A DNA stretch of 64,000 bases from positions 558,001 through 622,000 of the forward strand of contig JAKVCS010000001.1 of NCBI GenBank assembly GCA_022448365.1. The letters run 5' to 3'. Source of the DNA: Saccharospirillaceae bacterium (GTDB taxonomy: Bacteria > Pseudomonadota > Gammaproteobacteria > Pseudomonadales > Oceanobacteraceae). Position 1 is the stretch's first letter. Each line of letters begins with the position of its first letter. The notes under the pieces were generated by a model. It ran no database searches, had not been told where the DNA came from, and saw nothing but the letters and a program-made list of their open reading frames with translations. Below are positions 47,253 through 56,580 of the stretch, piece after piece. The translations under genes were made by a program, and so were the position numbers.

Positions 47253-47589
47253 CGTCCCTGAATTCGGCATCTGATGCACCGCAATTGTGCCATTAACGCG
47301 AATGGGAATAGGAATCTGTCTCAATTGGTCATATTTCGTCCATTTTGTTAGAATCGCCACTTCGATAATCAATGCATACCAATCTGGTATAGATTATTGG
47401 CAAACGCGAAAAGCCTGAGTAAAATACTCAGGTTTTCTGAATTGTTTGCGAATGACGCCGTCATCTCAAAATCAGACTGCAAAACGCCAATGTATTCAGA
47501 TGCAATTACCGTTCACCGACCCGGGACAGGTCGCTCGCCACCGCAGGATGCCAGGGCACAGCAACACGCATATTCAGAGAGACACAGCT
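47253..47589 (+). promoter_or_regulatory. suf operon leader with extended -10 and dyad
   Basis: This 337-base stretch holds no gene I trust. An extended -10 TGGTATAGA lies at 47385-47393, and a second possible promoter is TTGGTC, 18 bases, TAGAAT at 47325-47354. About 20 bases after the extended -10 lies CCTGAGTA, AAA, TACTCAGG at 47414-47432 followed by TTTT, a perfect 8-base dyad that could be an operator or attenuator stem. No clear IscR or Fur site is seen. sufB starts 157 bases after the dyad. Confidence 0.5.
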
Positions 47590-49083
47590 ATGAGCAGCAG
47601 TGCAGAAATCGAACAAACAACTCAGGCAACGGTCGAGTTAACCGGTAAAGACGCCGAGATCGGCAATCGTATTGACCGTGAATACCAAGCGGGTTTTGTC
47701 ACGGATATCGAATCCGAAACCATTGCACCGGGCCTGAATGAAGACGTTGTACGCTGGATATCCGCGAAAAAGGGTGAACCAGAGTGGCTGACCGAGTGGC
47801 GCTTAAAAGCCTTCCGGGCTTGGGAACAGATGGAAGAGCCGGATTGGGCACACGTTAATTACGAAAAACCAGACTTCCAGGCATTGTCTTACTACTCCGC
47901 ACCAAAGAGCATGGAAGATAAGCCGAAATCTCTCGACGAGGTAGATCCTGAGCTGCTCAAGACTTACGAAAAGCTTGGTATTCCGCTGCATGAGCAAATG
48001 GCACTGGCTGGCGTAGCTGTTGATGCTGTATTCGACTCAGTGTCGGTTGCTACCACATTCCGTGAGAAGTTGTCGGAAGCCGGTGTGATTTTTATGCCAC
48101 TGTCGGAAGCCGTTCACGAACATCCGGAACTGGTTAAAAAATACCTCGGTACCGTCGTGCCCCAGCGCGATAACTTCTATTCTGCACTGAATTCTGCAGT
48201 GTTCTCCGATGGTTCGTTTGTCTACATCCCCAAAGGCGTGCGCTGCCCAATGGAGCTGTCGACGTATTTCCGTATTAACGAAGCCAAAACCGGCCAGTTT
48301 GAACGGACTTTAATTGTTGCAGATGAAGGCTCTCACGTTTCTTACCTGGAAGGCTGTACTGCACCGATGCGGGATGAAAATCAATTGCATGCCGCGGTGG
48401 TTGAACTGGTTGCATTGGACGATGCCGAAATTAAATATTCCACCGTGCAGAACTGGTACCCGGGTGATGCCGAAGGCAAAGGTGGCATCTACAACTTTGT
48501 AACCAAGCGTGCGGTCGCTCATACCAACGCGAAGGTTTCCTGGACTCAGGTAGAAACCGGTTCTGCGGTAACCTGGAAATACCCAAGTTGTATTTTAAAG
48601 GGCGATAATGCTGTTGGTGAGTTCTACTCCGTTGCTTTAACCAACAACTATCAGCAAGCCGATACGGGCACCAAGATGATCCACCTGGGCAAGAACACCA
48701 GCTCAACCATCATCTCCAAAGGTATTTCAGCAGGCAAGAGCCAGAACGCTTACCGCGGTCTGGTGCGTATGGGGCCGAATGCCAAGGGTGCGCGTAACTT
48801 CACCCAGTGTGACTCACTGTTAATTGGCGATCAGTGCGGCGCTCACACCTTCCCTTACATCGAAAGCAAACACCCGTCGGCGGTGGTTGAACACGAAGCG
48901 ACAACCTCAACCGTCAGTGATGACCAGTTATTCCTGTGTCAGCAACGGGGCATTGATACTGAAAAAGCCGTCTCTATGATCGTAAACGGTTTCTGTAAAG
49001 AGGTATTTAAAGAGCTACCGATGGAGTTTGCGGTTGAAGCCGGCAAGTTACTGGAAGTGTCATTAGAAGGATCTGTTGGTTAA
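47590..49083 (+). CDS. sufB: Fe-S cluster scaffold complex subunit SufB
   Basis: A 497-residue SufB, core of the SufBCD scaffold that builds Fe-S clusters. Typical segments are SYYSAPK near residue 100, [34 protein letters not shown] and the C-terminal [21 protein letters not shown]. The start ATG 47590 gives the family length (495 in E. coli); longer frames to 47446 add non-homologous text. First gene of sufB-sufC-sufD-sufS-sufA. Confidence 0.96.
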   Translation: MSSSAEIEQTTQATVELTGKDAEIGNRIDREYQAGFVTDIESETIAPGLNEDVVRWISAKKGEPEWLTEWRLKAFRAWEQMEEPDWAHVNYEKPDFQALSYYSAPKSMEDKPKSLDEVDPELLKTYEKLGIPLHEQMALAGVAVDAVFDSVSVATTFREKLSEAGVIFMPLSEAVHEHPELVKKYLGTVVPQRDNFYSALNSAVFSDGSFVYIPKGVRCPMELSTYFRINEAKTGQFERTLIVADEGSHVSYLEGCTAPMRDENQLHAAVVELVALDDAEIKYSTVQNWYPGDAEGKGGIYNFVTKRAVAHTNAKVSWTQVETGSAVTWKYPSCILKGDNAVGEFYSVALTNNYQQADTGTKMIHLGKNTSSTIISKGISAGKSQNAYRGLVRMGPNAKGARNFTQCDSLLIGDQCGAHTFPYIESKHPSAVVEHEATTSTVSDDQLFLCQQRGIDTEKAVSMIVNGFCKEVFKELPMEFAVEAGKLLEVSLEGSVG

Positions 49084-49246
49084 TCATTCATGAGCCAACG
49101 GTTCTGTATAACGAGTTAAGGAATCACCGGTTATTGTCCCCTTCGCCAGTCTCTCTTCTGCCGGAAGCTGCCGTAGACAACAACCTGTACTTTCCCTCAG
49201 CGGCCAGAAAACGCTGATGTAAAAATTAGAAATTTTGGAAAACACC

Positions 49247-49996
49247 ATGATTAGCATCAAAAACCTGCAAGCCAAGGTTGAAGAAAAAGATATCCTCAAA
49301 GGCCTGAACCTGGAGATTAAGCCGGGTGAAGTTCACGCCATCATGGGCCCGAATGGTGCCGGTAAAAGTACCCTGGGTAATGTGTTGGCAGGTCGTGAAG
49401 GTTATGACGTTACCGGTGGAAGCGCCGAATTAAACGGCACCGATATTCTTGATATGGATCCGGAAGAACGCGCCCGGGAAGGTTTATTCCTGGCATTCCA
49501 ATACCCGGTTGAAATTCCGGGTGTATCGAATCTGGAGTTTTTGAAAGCGTCCGTTGACGCAGTTCGCGAGCATCAGGGCAAAGACCCGCTGGACAGCGTT
49601 CAGTTTCTGAAACTGGCGCGTGAAAAGTGCAAAGCCGTCAACCTGGATCAAAGTTTCCTGAAACGCGGTGTCAGCGAAGGATTTTCCGGCGGTGAGAAAA
49701 AGCGTAACGAATTAATGCAGATGATGCTGCTGGAACCGCAGCTGTGCATCCTCGATGAAACCGATTCCGGTCTGGATATTGATGCACTTCAGGTAGTCGC
49801 TGAAGGCGTTAACTCCATGCGTGACGAAAACCGCAGTTTTATCGTTGTGACTCACTACCAGCGACTGCTGGACTACATCGTACCTGATTATGTACACGTT
49901 CTGGCCGACGGAAAAATTGTTAAATCCGGTGGTAAAGAACTGGCGCTGGAACTGGAAGAAAAAGGTTACGGCTGGTTAGAAGAAGCTGGCCAATAA
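49247..49996 (+). CDS. sufC: Fe-S assembly ATPase SufC
   Basis: A 249-residue ABC-type ATPase: Walker A GPNGAGKSTLG, signature FSGGEKKR, Walker B LCILDETDSGLDID and the H-loop VVTHYQR. It powers the SufBCD complex. ATG 49247 is chosen (GGAAAA just upstream) over a TTG at 49235. A 163-base gap from sufB is unusually long for this operon; I see no gene in it. sufD follows after ten bases. Confidence 0.96.
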   Translation: MISIKNLQAKVEEKDILKGLNLEIKPGEVHAIMGPNGAGKSTLGNVLAGREGYDVTGGSAELNGTDILDMDPEERAREGLFLAFQYPVEIPGVSNLEFLKASVDAVREHQGKDPLDSVQFLKLAREKCKAVNLDQSFLKRGVSEGFSGGEKKRNELMQMMLLEPQLCILDETDSGLDIDALQVVAEGVNSMRDENRSFIVVTHYQRLLDYIVPDYVHVLADGKIVKSGGKELALELEEKGYGWLEEAGQ

Positions 49997-50006
49997 GGAG
50001 CTGAGA

Positions 50007-51311
50007 ATGTCTGAACAATTTCGAGCTCAACAACTGGCTTTAGCAGCAAGCTCTTCCGCCTATGCTGAATTAAATACGGCTGGCCGCGCTGCGTTTGAGC
50101 AAGCGGTAATTCCAACCCGTAAACACGAAGCATGGAAATACACCTCTCTGCGTCATTTGACGGAAGGTGTCTATGGTAATGTGGCCAGCAGCCACAGCGC
50201 GGCAGGCTTGGACGGTGTGGCAACCATTCCGGCACTGGGCAGCCAACGTCTGGTCTTTGTGAACGGCGTGATTTCAGAAGAGTTGTCCAGCAACGAAGCA
50301 CTGGAAAATCTGACGTTATTCAGCCAGGCAAACGACGACCAGAAAGCACTCATCGCCGCAAAACTCGACACCATCATAGCAGGTCAGAATCGTCATTTAT
50401 TTAATGAACTCAATAATGCGCAGCTAACCGACGGCGTATTACTGCACGTTGGTAAAAATGTTCAGCAGCAGCAAGCGATTCAGGTAAGCTGGCTAACCAC
50501 TAAGCAAGCCGATGCTTTCAGTGTTAATGCGCGTTTGCTGGTCGTGGTTGAGCAAGGTGCTAATGCCACACTGGTTGAGCACTATGCCTCTGCTGATGCC
50601 GAACAAAACAACTTTACTAATGCTGTAACCGAGATTGCGATTGGCGCTAACGCCAAGCTACAACACTATCGCCTGAATATGTCTCAGGAAGATGCTCTGC
50701 ATATTGGTGCAACCCATGTCGATCTGGACCGTGATGCACAATATCACGCCTTTCATTTGGGCCTCGGCAGTAAGCTGACGCGCAATGACATTGTGGTTAA
50801 CCATAACGGTGGTGGCTCTCATGTCGAAATGAGCGGCGTTTATGTTCCACAGAATAAACAATTGGTGGACTTCCATACCTGCATCGAACACAAGGTACCA
50901 CGTTGTACGACTAATGAAATATTCCGCGGCATTATGAACGACAGCGCAAAAGCGGTATTTAACGGTCGAATCCATATTCATCCGGATGCTCAGAAAACAC
51001 TGGCAGAAATGAGCAATAAGAATCTGCTGCTCACTAACGAGGCGGAAATTAATACCAAGCCTGAGCTGGAGATTTACGCCGATGACGTACAGTGTGCACA
51101 CGGTGCAACCGTAGCTCAACTGGAAGAAAAAGCGCTGTTTTATATGCAAAGCCGGGGCATTTCCAAACGGGAAGCAGAGGTCATGTTGAGCTTTGGTTTT
51201 ATTAATGAATTGTTAGAAGCATTACCGGACGAAGCCATTGGCAATTACTTACGTCCGATTCTGGCGCATCGGTTCGGTCGTGAGCAATCTCTGACCCGCC
51301 ATATTGCTTAA
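50007..51311 (+). CDS. sufD: Fe-S assembly protein SufD
   Basis: A 434-residue SufB-related scaffold subunit. Conserved segments include RKHEAWKYTSLRHL near residue 35, HVEMSGVYVPQNKQLVDFHT, and RGIMNDSAKAVFNGRIHIH near 310, then MQSRGISKREAEVMLSFGF. It pairs with SufB and SufC and is needed for iron acquisition by the scaffold. GGAG precedes the ATG. Confidence 0.95.
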   Translation: MSEQFRAQQLALAASSSAYAELNTAGRAAFEQAVIPTRKHEAWKYTSLRHLTEGVYGNVASSHSAAGLDGVATIPALGSQRLVFVNGVISEELSSNEALENLTLFSQANDDQKALIAAKLDTIIAGQNRHLFNELNNAQLTDGVLLHVGKNVQQQQAIQVSWLTTKQADAFSVNARLLVVVEQGANATLVEHYASADAEQNNFTNAVTEIAIGANAKLQHYRLNMSQEDALHIGATHVDLDRDAQYHAFHLGLGSKLTRNDIVVNHNGGGSHVEMSGVYVPQNKQLVDFHTCIEHKVPRCTTNEIFRGIMNDSAKAVFNGRIHIHPDAQKTLAEMSNKNLLLTNEAEINTKPELEIYADDVQCAHGATVAQLEEKALFYMQSRGISKREAEVMLSFGFINELLEALPDEAIGNYLRPILAHRFGREQSLTRHIA

Positions 51312-51351
51312 TGCGCAGACTCTGTGTGCAAAAAAGAGACAGGTGAAACGA

Positions 51352-52572
51352 ATGACTGACCTGATTAACCAGATTCGCAACGACTTTCCGGCGCTTCATC
51401 AGGAAGTGAACGGCAAGCCGCTGGTGTATCTCGACAATGGCGCCACCACGCACAAACCCAATGCTGTGATTAACGCCATCAGCGATTACTACCGAACTGA
51501 TAATTCCAATGTTCATCGCGGTGCACATACCCTGAGTGATCGTGCCACTCAGCGTTTTGAGGATGCACGTAAAACCGTACAGGCATTTTTAAATGCCGAA
51601 AAAGCCGAAGAAATTGTCTGGACCCGAGGTACCACAGAGTCCATCAATATCGTTGCTAATACGTGGGCGCGACAGAACCTGAAGGCAGGTGACCAGATTC
51701 TGGTAACTGCGATGGAACACCACTCTAATATCGTGCCGTGGCAAATGTTATGCGAGCAAACCGGCGCTGAGCTGATTCCGATTCCGGTTTCTGCTGCTGG
51801 CGAACTGGATATGGCTGCTTTCGCAGAGTTGCTGAATGAGCGCGTAAAACTGGTATCAGTTGTTCATGTATCCAACGCATTGGGTACCATTAACCCCGTG
51901 GCTGAGATTATAGAAAAAGCCCATAGCATCGGCGCCAAAGTACTGGTAGACGGTGCTCAGGCGGTCGCCCATTGGGATATCGATGTTCAGGCATTGGATG
52001 CTGACTTTTACGTATTCTCAGGGCACAAACTGTTTGGCCCGACTGGTATTGGTGTATTGTACGGTAAAGAGGCGCTATTAAACGCGATGCCACCCTACCA
52101 GGGCGGTGGTGAAATGATTGAGCATGTGAGCTTCGCTAAAACCACCTACAACAGCCTGCCATACAAGTTCGAGGCCGGTACTCCGAGCATCGCTGGTGCC
52201 ATTGGCCTGGGCGCTGCTATTGATTATCTCAACGGCCTGGATCGAGTGGCTCTGGCTGCCCACGAAGATGCGCTATTAGCCCGTTCAGTAGAACTCGCAG
52301 AGCAACTGGGTGGCATCCAACCAATTGGGACGGCAGCCAATAAAGCCAGCGTATTCAGTTTTCTGTTAGAAGGCGCACATCCTGGTGATGTTGGTACTCT
52401 GCTTGATCAGCAAGGTGTGGCGGTACGTACTGGTCACCACTGTACTATGCCGATTATGGATCAATTTGGTATCCCGGGTACGGTGCGTGCGTCTTACAGC
52501 TTCTACAACACATTAGAGGATGTAGAAACACTGTTCCGTGGTCTGGAGAAAGCCAAGATGTTCTTATTGTAA
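51352..52572 (+). CDS. sufS: Cysteine desulfurase SufS
   Basis: A 406-residue PLP-dependent desulfurase that supplies persulfide sulfur. The PLP lysine is in SGHKLFGPTGIG, the active cysteine in RTGHHCTMPIMDQ near residue 365, and TRGTTESINIVANTW near the N-terminal third. ATG 51352 (AGGTG six bases upstream) gives the same length as E. coli SufS. SufE, its usual partner, is not in the operon. sufA follows after 25 bases. Confidence 0.96.
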   Translation: MTDLINQIRNDFPALHQEVNGKPLVYLDNGATTHKPNAVINAISDYYRTDNSNVHRGAHTLSDRATQRFEDARKTVQAFLNAEKAEEIVWTRGTTESINIVANTWARQNLKAGDQILVTAMEHHSNIVPWQMLCEQTGAELIPIPVSAAGELDMAAFAELLNERVKLVSVVHVSNALGTINPVAEIIEKAHSIGAKVLVDGAQAVAHWDIDVQALDADFYVFSGHKLFGPTGIGVLYGKEALLNAMPPYQGGGEMIEHVSFAKTTYNSLPYKFEAGTPSIAGAIGLGAAIDYLNGLDRVALAAHEDALLARSVELAEQLGGIQPIGTAANKASVFSFLLEGAHPGDVGTLLDQQGVAVRTGHHCTMPIMDQFGIPGTVRASYSFYNTLEDVETLFRGLEKAKMFLL

Positions 52573-52597
52573 GATACAGGGGCAAGAGGAAATACAC

Positions 52598-52972
52598 ATG
52601 ACTATTGAAACGTTCGATCCGAATTCTGCACAGTCCGCTGCATCCCCTGAAGTAAGCATGACCGATGCAGCGCTGAAACACGTGCGTAAGCAACTGGATA
52701 AAAACACCCAAATGGCTGGCGTTCGTCTGGGCGTGAAAAAAAGTGGTTGCTCGGGTTTTAAATACGATATCGAGTTTGTCGAAGCCGCTCAGGATGGCGA
52801 TATTGCCATTCAGGCGGCAGATGATGTAACGCTGTATATCTCTGCCCAAGCTGCCCCAATGGTGAAAGGCACAGAGATCGACTTCAGTCGTGAGGGTCTG
52901 AATTCAACCATTAAGTTCAATAATCCGAACGCCAAAGATTTATGCGGTTGTGGTGAGTCCTTCTCAGTTTAA
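52598..52972 (+). CDS. sufA: A-type Fe-S carrier SufA
   Basis: A 124-residue A-type carrier with the three family cysteines: one in KKSGCSGFKY and two in the C-terminal LCGCGESF. It carries clusters from SufBCD to apo-targets. AGAGGA lies eight bases upstream of ATG 52598; the frame to 52538 overlaps sufS and is not homologous. Placed last here, whereas E. coli puts it first. A terminator follows. Confidence 0.93.
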   Translation: MTIETFDPNSAQSAASPEVSMTDAALKHVRKQLDKNTQMAGVRLGVKKSGCSGFKYDIEFVEAAQDGDIAIQAADDVTLYISAQAAPMVKGTEIDFSREGLNSTIKFNNPNAKDLCGCGESFSV

Positions 52973-53000
52973 CTTCGTCAGTGCTTAACCCGAAAAACTA

Positions 53001-53038
53001 AAAAAAGGCCGTTATTGTTGTGAATAACGGCCTTTTTT
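53001..53038. terminator. Bidirectional Rho-independent terminator
   Basis: AAAAAAGGCCGTTATT, six-base loop, AATAACGGCCTTTTTT. It closes the suf operon and the convergent DUF3570 gene. Confidence 0.93.
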
Positions 53039-53101
53039 ATCGCTTATCTTTTATTCAAGAGTGCCTTAAACAAAACGCTCAAGAACAGTCAGCTCCAGGC
53101 A

Positions 53102-54391
53102 TTACTTGTGCTTATAACTCACGCCTAACATCAGCCAGTTAGCGCTGAAGTCACTGTTTTGCCTTTCACTATTTTCCTGAAAATAATGCGCCACACTTAA
53201 ATCCAATGTAAGACTTTTTATAACCGAATACTGCGCCCCCAGTTCAAACCGATGGGCGACAAACTCGCTGAGGCGCTCATCCGAACTGGCAGGACCACTG
53301 TCGCCGAATAATGCCTGTTCGTTACTGGCATAAGGGTTCTTGTAGAAGAAGGCCTGACTCTGGCTGTAGTAGCGGTAGGCTGGTAATAAACGCCATTCAG
53401 CGGATCGGCGTTTTGGTTTGTTTAAGCCAAAGAAGCCATAGAAAGGAACATCCAGGTTTACCGCCATCGTGTGGCTGGTAATACCCCAGTCATCATCGAA
53501 GAAACGATAGCCCAGCTGGCTGGTAACCCAGTTGTCCCACTGCTTGATCCACGAGGCGTTAATACCTTTGCCCAGACGCTCTTCCGGGCGCAGTTCACCC
53601 GCCAGAAAAACCTCGTTAAGACGATCAATCACCCCATCACGGTTGACATCAATGGCACGTAAAATCGTCTGATAATGATTACTCAGATAACCACTGTCAT
53701 GACTGGCAAACAAGGAAACGGTCGCCGTTGATGAAGCAGACAAGGTCTGATTAATACCGGCTTCAATATCGAACGCGTGGTTCTTATCGATAATCTGATC
53801 GGCATAACTACCGTTAAATACATAACTTTCGTTATAGATATACGAGCCACCCAACGTGTAAGAACGATTTTTACGCCGGTCTGCCCACCACAACTTCGAT
53901 GCACTGACACTGGAGCTGGAATAATCGCTCTCTTTCGAATAGCCCGCCGTTACGGTAGTTTCATTACGAAGTTCATCACGGCTGGTCAACGAAAGGTTAA
54001 TCGAGCGACGAACGTCGGTCAGCTGAACTTTCTCAACCTGATATTCGCCATTCGGGTCGTATCCAAGTATTAACTTATCACTGACTTGGCGGGCGGCATC
54101 CAGTTTGGCTATCCGGTTTCTGCTATCGTCATCACTGGCAACGGGGGTTTTAGAGCGCAAAGTTGGAGAAGCACCAGAAATTGCGTCGTAGCCAAGATCG
54201 ATCGAATAATCGTAATCGACTCCTTTCTTGCCTTTAATACTCACCGCGTGATCCGTTACCTTCACCCGGTCGTCACCTTCAACATAACGCAACACGTGAT
54301 AACCCACAGTGGTTTCTGCAATCACTACTGCAGAAAATACCAGCAATAAAACAGCAGCAATACTTCTCTGCAGTTTCTTAGTTACAACCAC
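53102..54391 (-). CDS. DUF3570 family outer-membrane-like protein
   Basis: A 429-residue secreted protein with a signal peptide (RSIAAVLLLVFSAVVIAE) and many short alternating strands rich in Tyr, Ser and Asn (SYTLGGSYIYNESYVFNGSY), suggesting an outer-membrane beta barrel. It contains DVNRDGVID (248-256), an EF-hand-like calcium loop. DUF3570 has no assigned function and is usually found with DUF4266, a thioredoxin and sometimes an FMN transferase (ApbE). GTG 54391 overlaps the DUF4266 stop, after a GGGGGT site; GTG 54397 is an alternative. Confidence 0.82.
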   Translation of the reverse strand: MVVTKKLQRSIAAVLLLVFSAVVIAETTVGYHVLRYVEGDDRVKVTDHAVSIKGKKGVDYDYSIDLGYDAISGASPTLRSKTPVASDDDSRNRIAKLDAARQVSDKLILGYDPNGEYQVEKVQLTDVRRSINLSLTSRDELRNETTVTAGYSKESDYSSSSVSASKLWWADRRKNRSYTLGGSYIYNESYVFNGSYADQIIDKNHAFDIEAGINQTLSASSTATVSLFASHDSGYLSNHYQTILRAIDVNRDGVIDRLNEVFLAGELRPEERLGKGINASWIKQWDNWVTSQLGYRFFDDDWGITSHTMAVNLDVPFYGFFGLNKPKRRSAEWRLLPAYRYYSQSQAFFYKNPYASNEQALFGDSGPASSDERLSEFVAHRFELGAQYSVIKSLTLDLSVAHYFQENSERQNSDFSANWLMLGVSYKHK

Positions 54392-54755
54392 AACCACCCC
54401 CGCCAATGCCGGTACCGCCTCGGGTATTTTCTTTTGATGCAAACACTTTGGTTGCAAACTTATTCATCGTTGGCATACGACCACCAGGCTTCATTTCATC
54501 CTTAGCCAGCGTTCCTTTATGCCACGGTTTAACATCCTCAATGCCTAAAACCGGTTCAATGAAATTCAGCGCAGAATGTTTCGGCAGCTTAGCTTTAGGC
54601 TTCTTAATCTTGTTGATTTTTTTAACATCGTTCCCGGGTCTATCAGCACCCGCTTGTGAACTTTGTTGTTGCATTTCTGGTGCAACATAAATCGTTTTTA
54701 CTTCAGCCGAAATACTGGCTGAAAATAACAGAGCGGCAGTTAATAACAAACGCAT
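54378..54755 (-). CDS. DUF4266 family small secreted protein
   Basis: A 125-residue protein: signal peptide (MRLLLTAALLFSASISA), a lysine-rich linker, then VKPWHKGTLAKDEM and the C-terminal GGGGCGCN, the DUF4266 signature with two cysteines at the very end. Many family members are lipoproteins; this one has no lipobox and a longer linker. Function unknown. ATG 54755 is seven bases after GGAG; ATG 54758 is adjacent. It lies between the thioredoxin and DUF3570 genes. Confidence 0.82.
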   Translation of the reverse strand: MRLLLTAALLFSASISAEVKTIYVAPEMQQQSSQAGADRPGNDVKKINKIKKPKAKLPKHSALNFIEPVLGIEDVKPWHKGTLAKDEMKPGGRMPTMNKFATKVFASKENTRGGTGIGGGGCGCN

Positions 54756-54798
54756 CATAACTCTCCCCGACAATACGAGATATCACGTCGTCTTAGAA

Positions 54799-55278
54799 TC
54801 AAAGTTCAACACCCAAACCAGCAAGATCAGCCTCGATGACTTCATCAATATGATCAATAGCCCCCAGATGCTGACCCAAAATAACACCATCGCGAATGTA
54901 ATACAGAGCTGGCATACCCAGTGGTTCAAAGATTTCAATCAGTTCACTTTCGGTGTCATTAATTACGCGAAACTCAATGCCCAACTGCTTCTGAAATGCT
55001 TTTGCAACCGCTTCATCTTCATCAACATCAACACCAACCACAGCGACTTTTTCTGAATCTTTGTAGCTGTTATGGAATTTATTAACCAGAGGTAGCTCAA
55101 TTCGACATGACACACACCATTGAGCAAAAAAGTCGATCACATAAACTTTACCCGGCTCAGGAGCCACTTCAGCTCGAATAGAATCCGGCAGACTATCACC
55201 GATTTCCAGAGCAGAAAGTGGCAGACTCAGCGATGCTAACGCTACCAGTGTCACTAGCAAATGTTTGATTTTTTTCAT
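54799..55278 (-). CDS. TlpA-like thioredoxin-fold protein
   Basis: A 159-residue periplasmic thioredoxin: signal peptide (MKKIKHLLVTLVALASLSL), then YVIDFFAQWCVSCRIELP with the active site Cys55-Val-Ser-Cys58, and GMPALYYIRDG with the cis-proline. TlpA-family proteins reduce disulfides outside the cytoplasm. Probably co-transcribed with the DUF4266 gene, whose C-terminal CxC could be a substrate. ATG 55278 has AGGT eight bases upstream. Confidence 0.88.
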   Translation of the reverse strand: MKKIKHLLVTLVALASLSLPLSALEIGDSLPDSIRAEVAPEPGKVYVIDFFAQWCVSCRIELPLVNKFHNSYKDSEKVAVVGVDVDEDEAVAKAFQKQLGIEFRVINDTESELIEIFEPLGMPALYYIRDGVILGQHLGAIDHIDEVIEADLAGLGVEL

Positions 55279-55337
55279 ATTAAGTACCTGTATAGTCATT
55301 GGTTAATATCATTCGTTTCGAGGGGTTTGTTAATCGT

Positions 55338-56579
55338 TTATGCATCTTCATTGATTAATCGCAATTTCGCTCTGGCACTGCTGGCAATGATTTTTTTAAT
55401 GACTTCTTCCAGCTGAGAGGCATTGCGTGCCGTTAAAAACTGATCTCCGAAACAACGACGAAAATAATCATCTTGCCTTAATGTTTCGATACCAAAACCA
55501 ACGAACCATAAATCAATACCGCGTGCTCTGACCTCATCACACATACCACTGTCGACCAGATTACGCATCGTATAAGAACCCGCACCATCAGCACCATCGG
55601 TTAACAGCACCATTACTTTATCGGCAACGGTATTTGGGCGGGGTAAATCCTCCAGATTCCAATGCCCCTGCCAATTTTCCAGTAATGTACGAACTCCCCA
55701 GATAAACCCTTGCAAACTGGCAGTAGAGCTGCCGTTAGCATCGGGCATCTGACGGATACTCTGCTGCAGAAGGATATGATCATTGGTCAATGGAATAACC
55801 TTTTGAGAGGGACACTCTTCCGCCAGCCATTCGCCTCCTCCCTGAGGTTTGGTAGTCACCTGGATATTACCAGGATCATCGAATAACTGAGCGAGAATGC
55901 TTGCTGCATTGTCGCTACTACCACGGCCATCGACACAGGTTGGCTGAGCATAAGATTCAGGGAGCCATAGAGCACCATTGATATTGACCCCACCCAATTC
56001 ATGATAAGGCACCATGCCCAGCGCGACACTCTCTGGCAGATCATTAATCAGATTTAATAACGTTTGTTGAAGCTGAGCAAAATTTGAGTCAGTCACGCCA
56101 GATGACAGTGCGGCCCCCATCGAACTGGAAACATCCACCACGAAACTCATATCCAATGCACCGGGTTCATAGGCGTAATCAGCACGCGCCTGATAGCGAA
56201 CCTGAACCGTTCGGAACGACTCAATAAAAGCACCAAGAAACATACTGTCAACATCACGCTCGGCGGATATAACAACCTGCTGCGCAGGGTTCATCGGGAT
56301 TATCGTTGTTTTATTATCCCCAAAATAAGCAAGTGAGAGTTCACTCGCTATTGCATTTGCCTCAGCCAAAAGCTGTGCATTATTTTTCTCTTTACTTAAC
56401 GCGACTCGCCCGGCAATGTTCATCGCGGCCACCCGGGAAAACTCCGTTAATTTCTGGCGTTGTAATAGCCACTGTCCAGCATCAACAGCGCCCAGAGAAA
56501 GTGTGGCCAGCATCGGTAAAACCAATACCGTAAGAATACTCGCCTGACCCTGCTGGCGGACCATTGAAGGAAAATACAT
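55338..56579 (-). CDS. tadG: TadG-like pilus protein with VWA domain
   Basis: A 413-residue protein. The N-terminal TadE/TadG-type membrane segment (QASILTVLVLPMLATLSLGAV) is followed by a von Willebrand A domain with the MIDAS motif FVVDVSSSMG near residue 150 and LLTDGADGAGS near 330. TadG proteins anchor or shape the Flp pilus machinery. It starts one base after the tadF-like stop, and is the last Tad gene. The thioredoxin module begins 59 bases downstream without a clear terminator. Confidence 0.82.
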   Translation of the reverse strand: MYFPSMVRQQGQASILTVLVLPMLATLSLGAVDAGQWLLQRQKLTEFSRVAAMNIAGRVALSKEKNNAQLLAEANAIASELSLAYFGDNKTTIIPMNPAQQVVISAERDVDSMFLGAFIESFRTVQVRYQARADYAYEPGALDMSFVVDVSSSMGAALSSGVTDSNFAQLQQTLLNLINDLPESVALGMVPYHELGGVNINGALWLPESYAQPTCVDGRGSSDNAASILAQLFDDPGNIQVTTKPQGGGEWLAEECPSQKVIPLTNDHILLQQSIRQMPDANGSSTASLQGFIWGVRTLLENWQGHWNLEDLPRPNTVADKVMVLLTDGADGAGSYTMRNLVDSGMCDEVRARGIDLWFVGFGIETLRQDDYFRRCFGDQFLTARNASQLEEVIKKIIASSARAKLRLINEDA

Positions 56580-56580
56580 A

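Noticed and set aside
47360-47380. Fur-box-like CGATAATCAATGCAT before sufB
   Set aside because: Only about half of the 7-1-7 positions match, far weaker than the site at 35346.
47397-47648. 83-residue plus-strand frame in the suf leader
   Set aside because: It overlaps the sufB start out of frame and covers the promoter and dyad.
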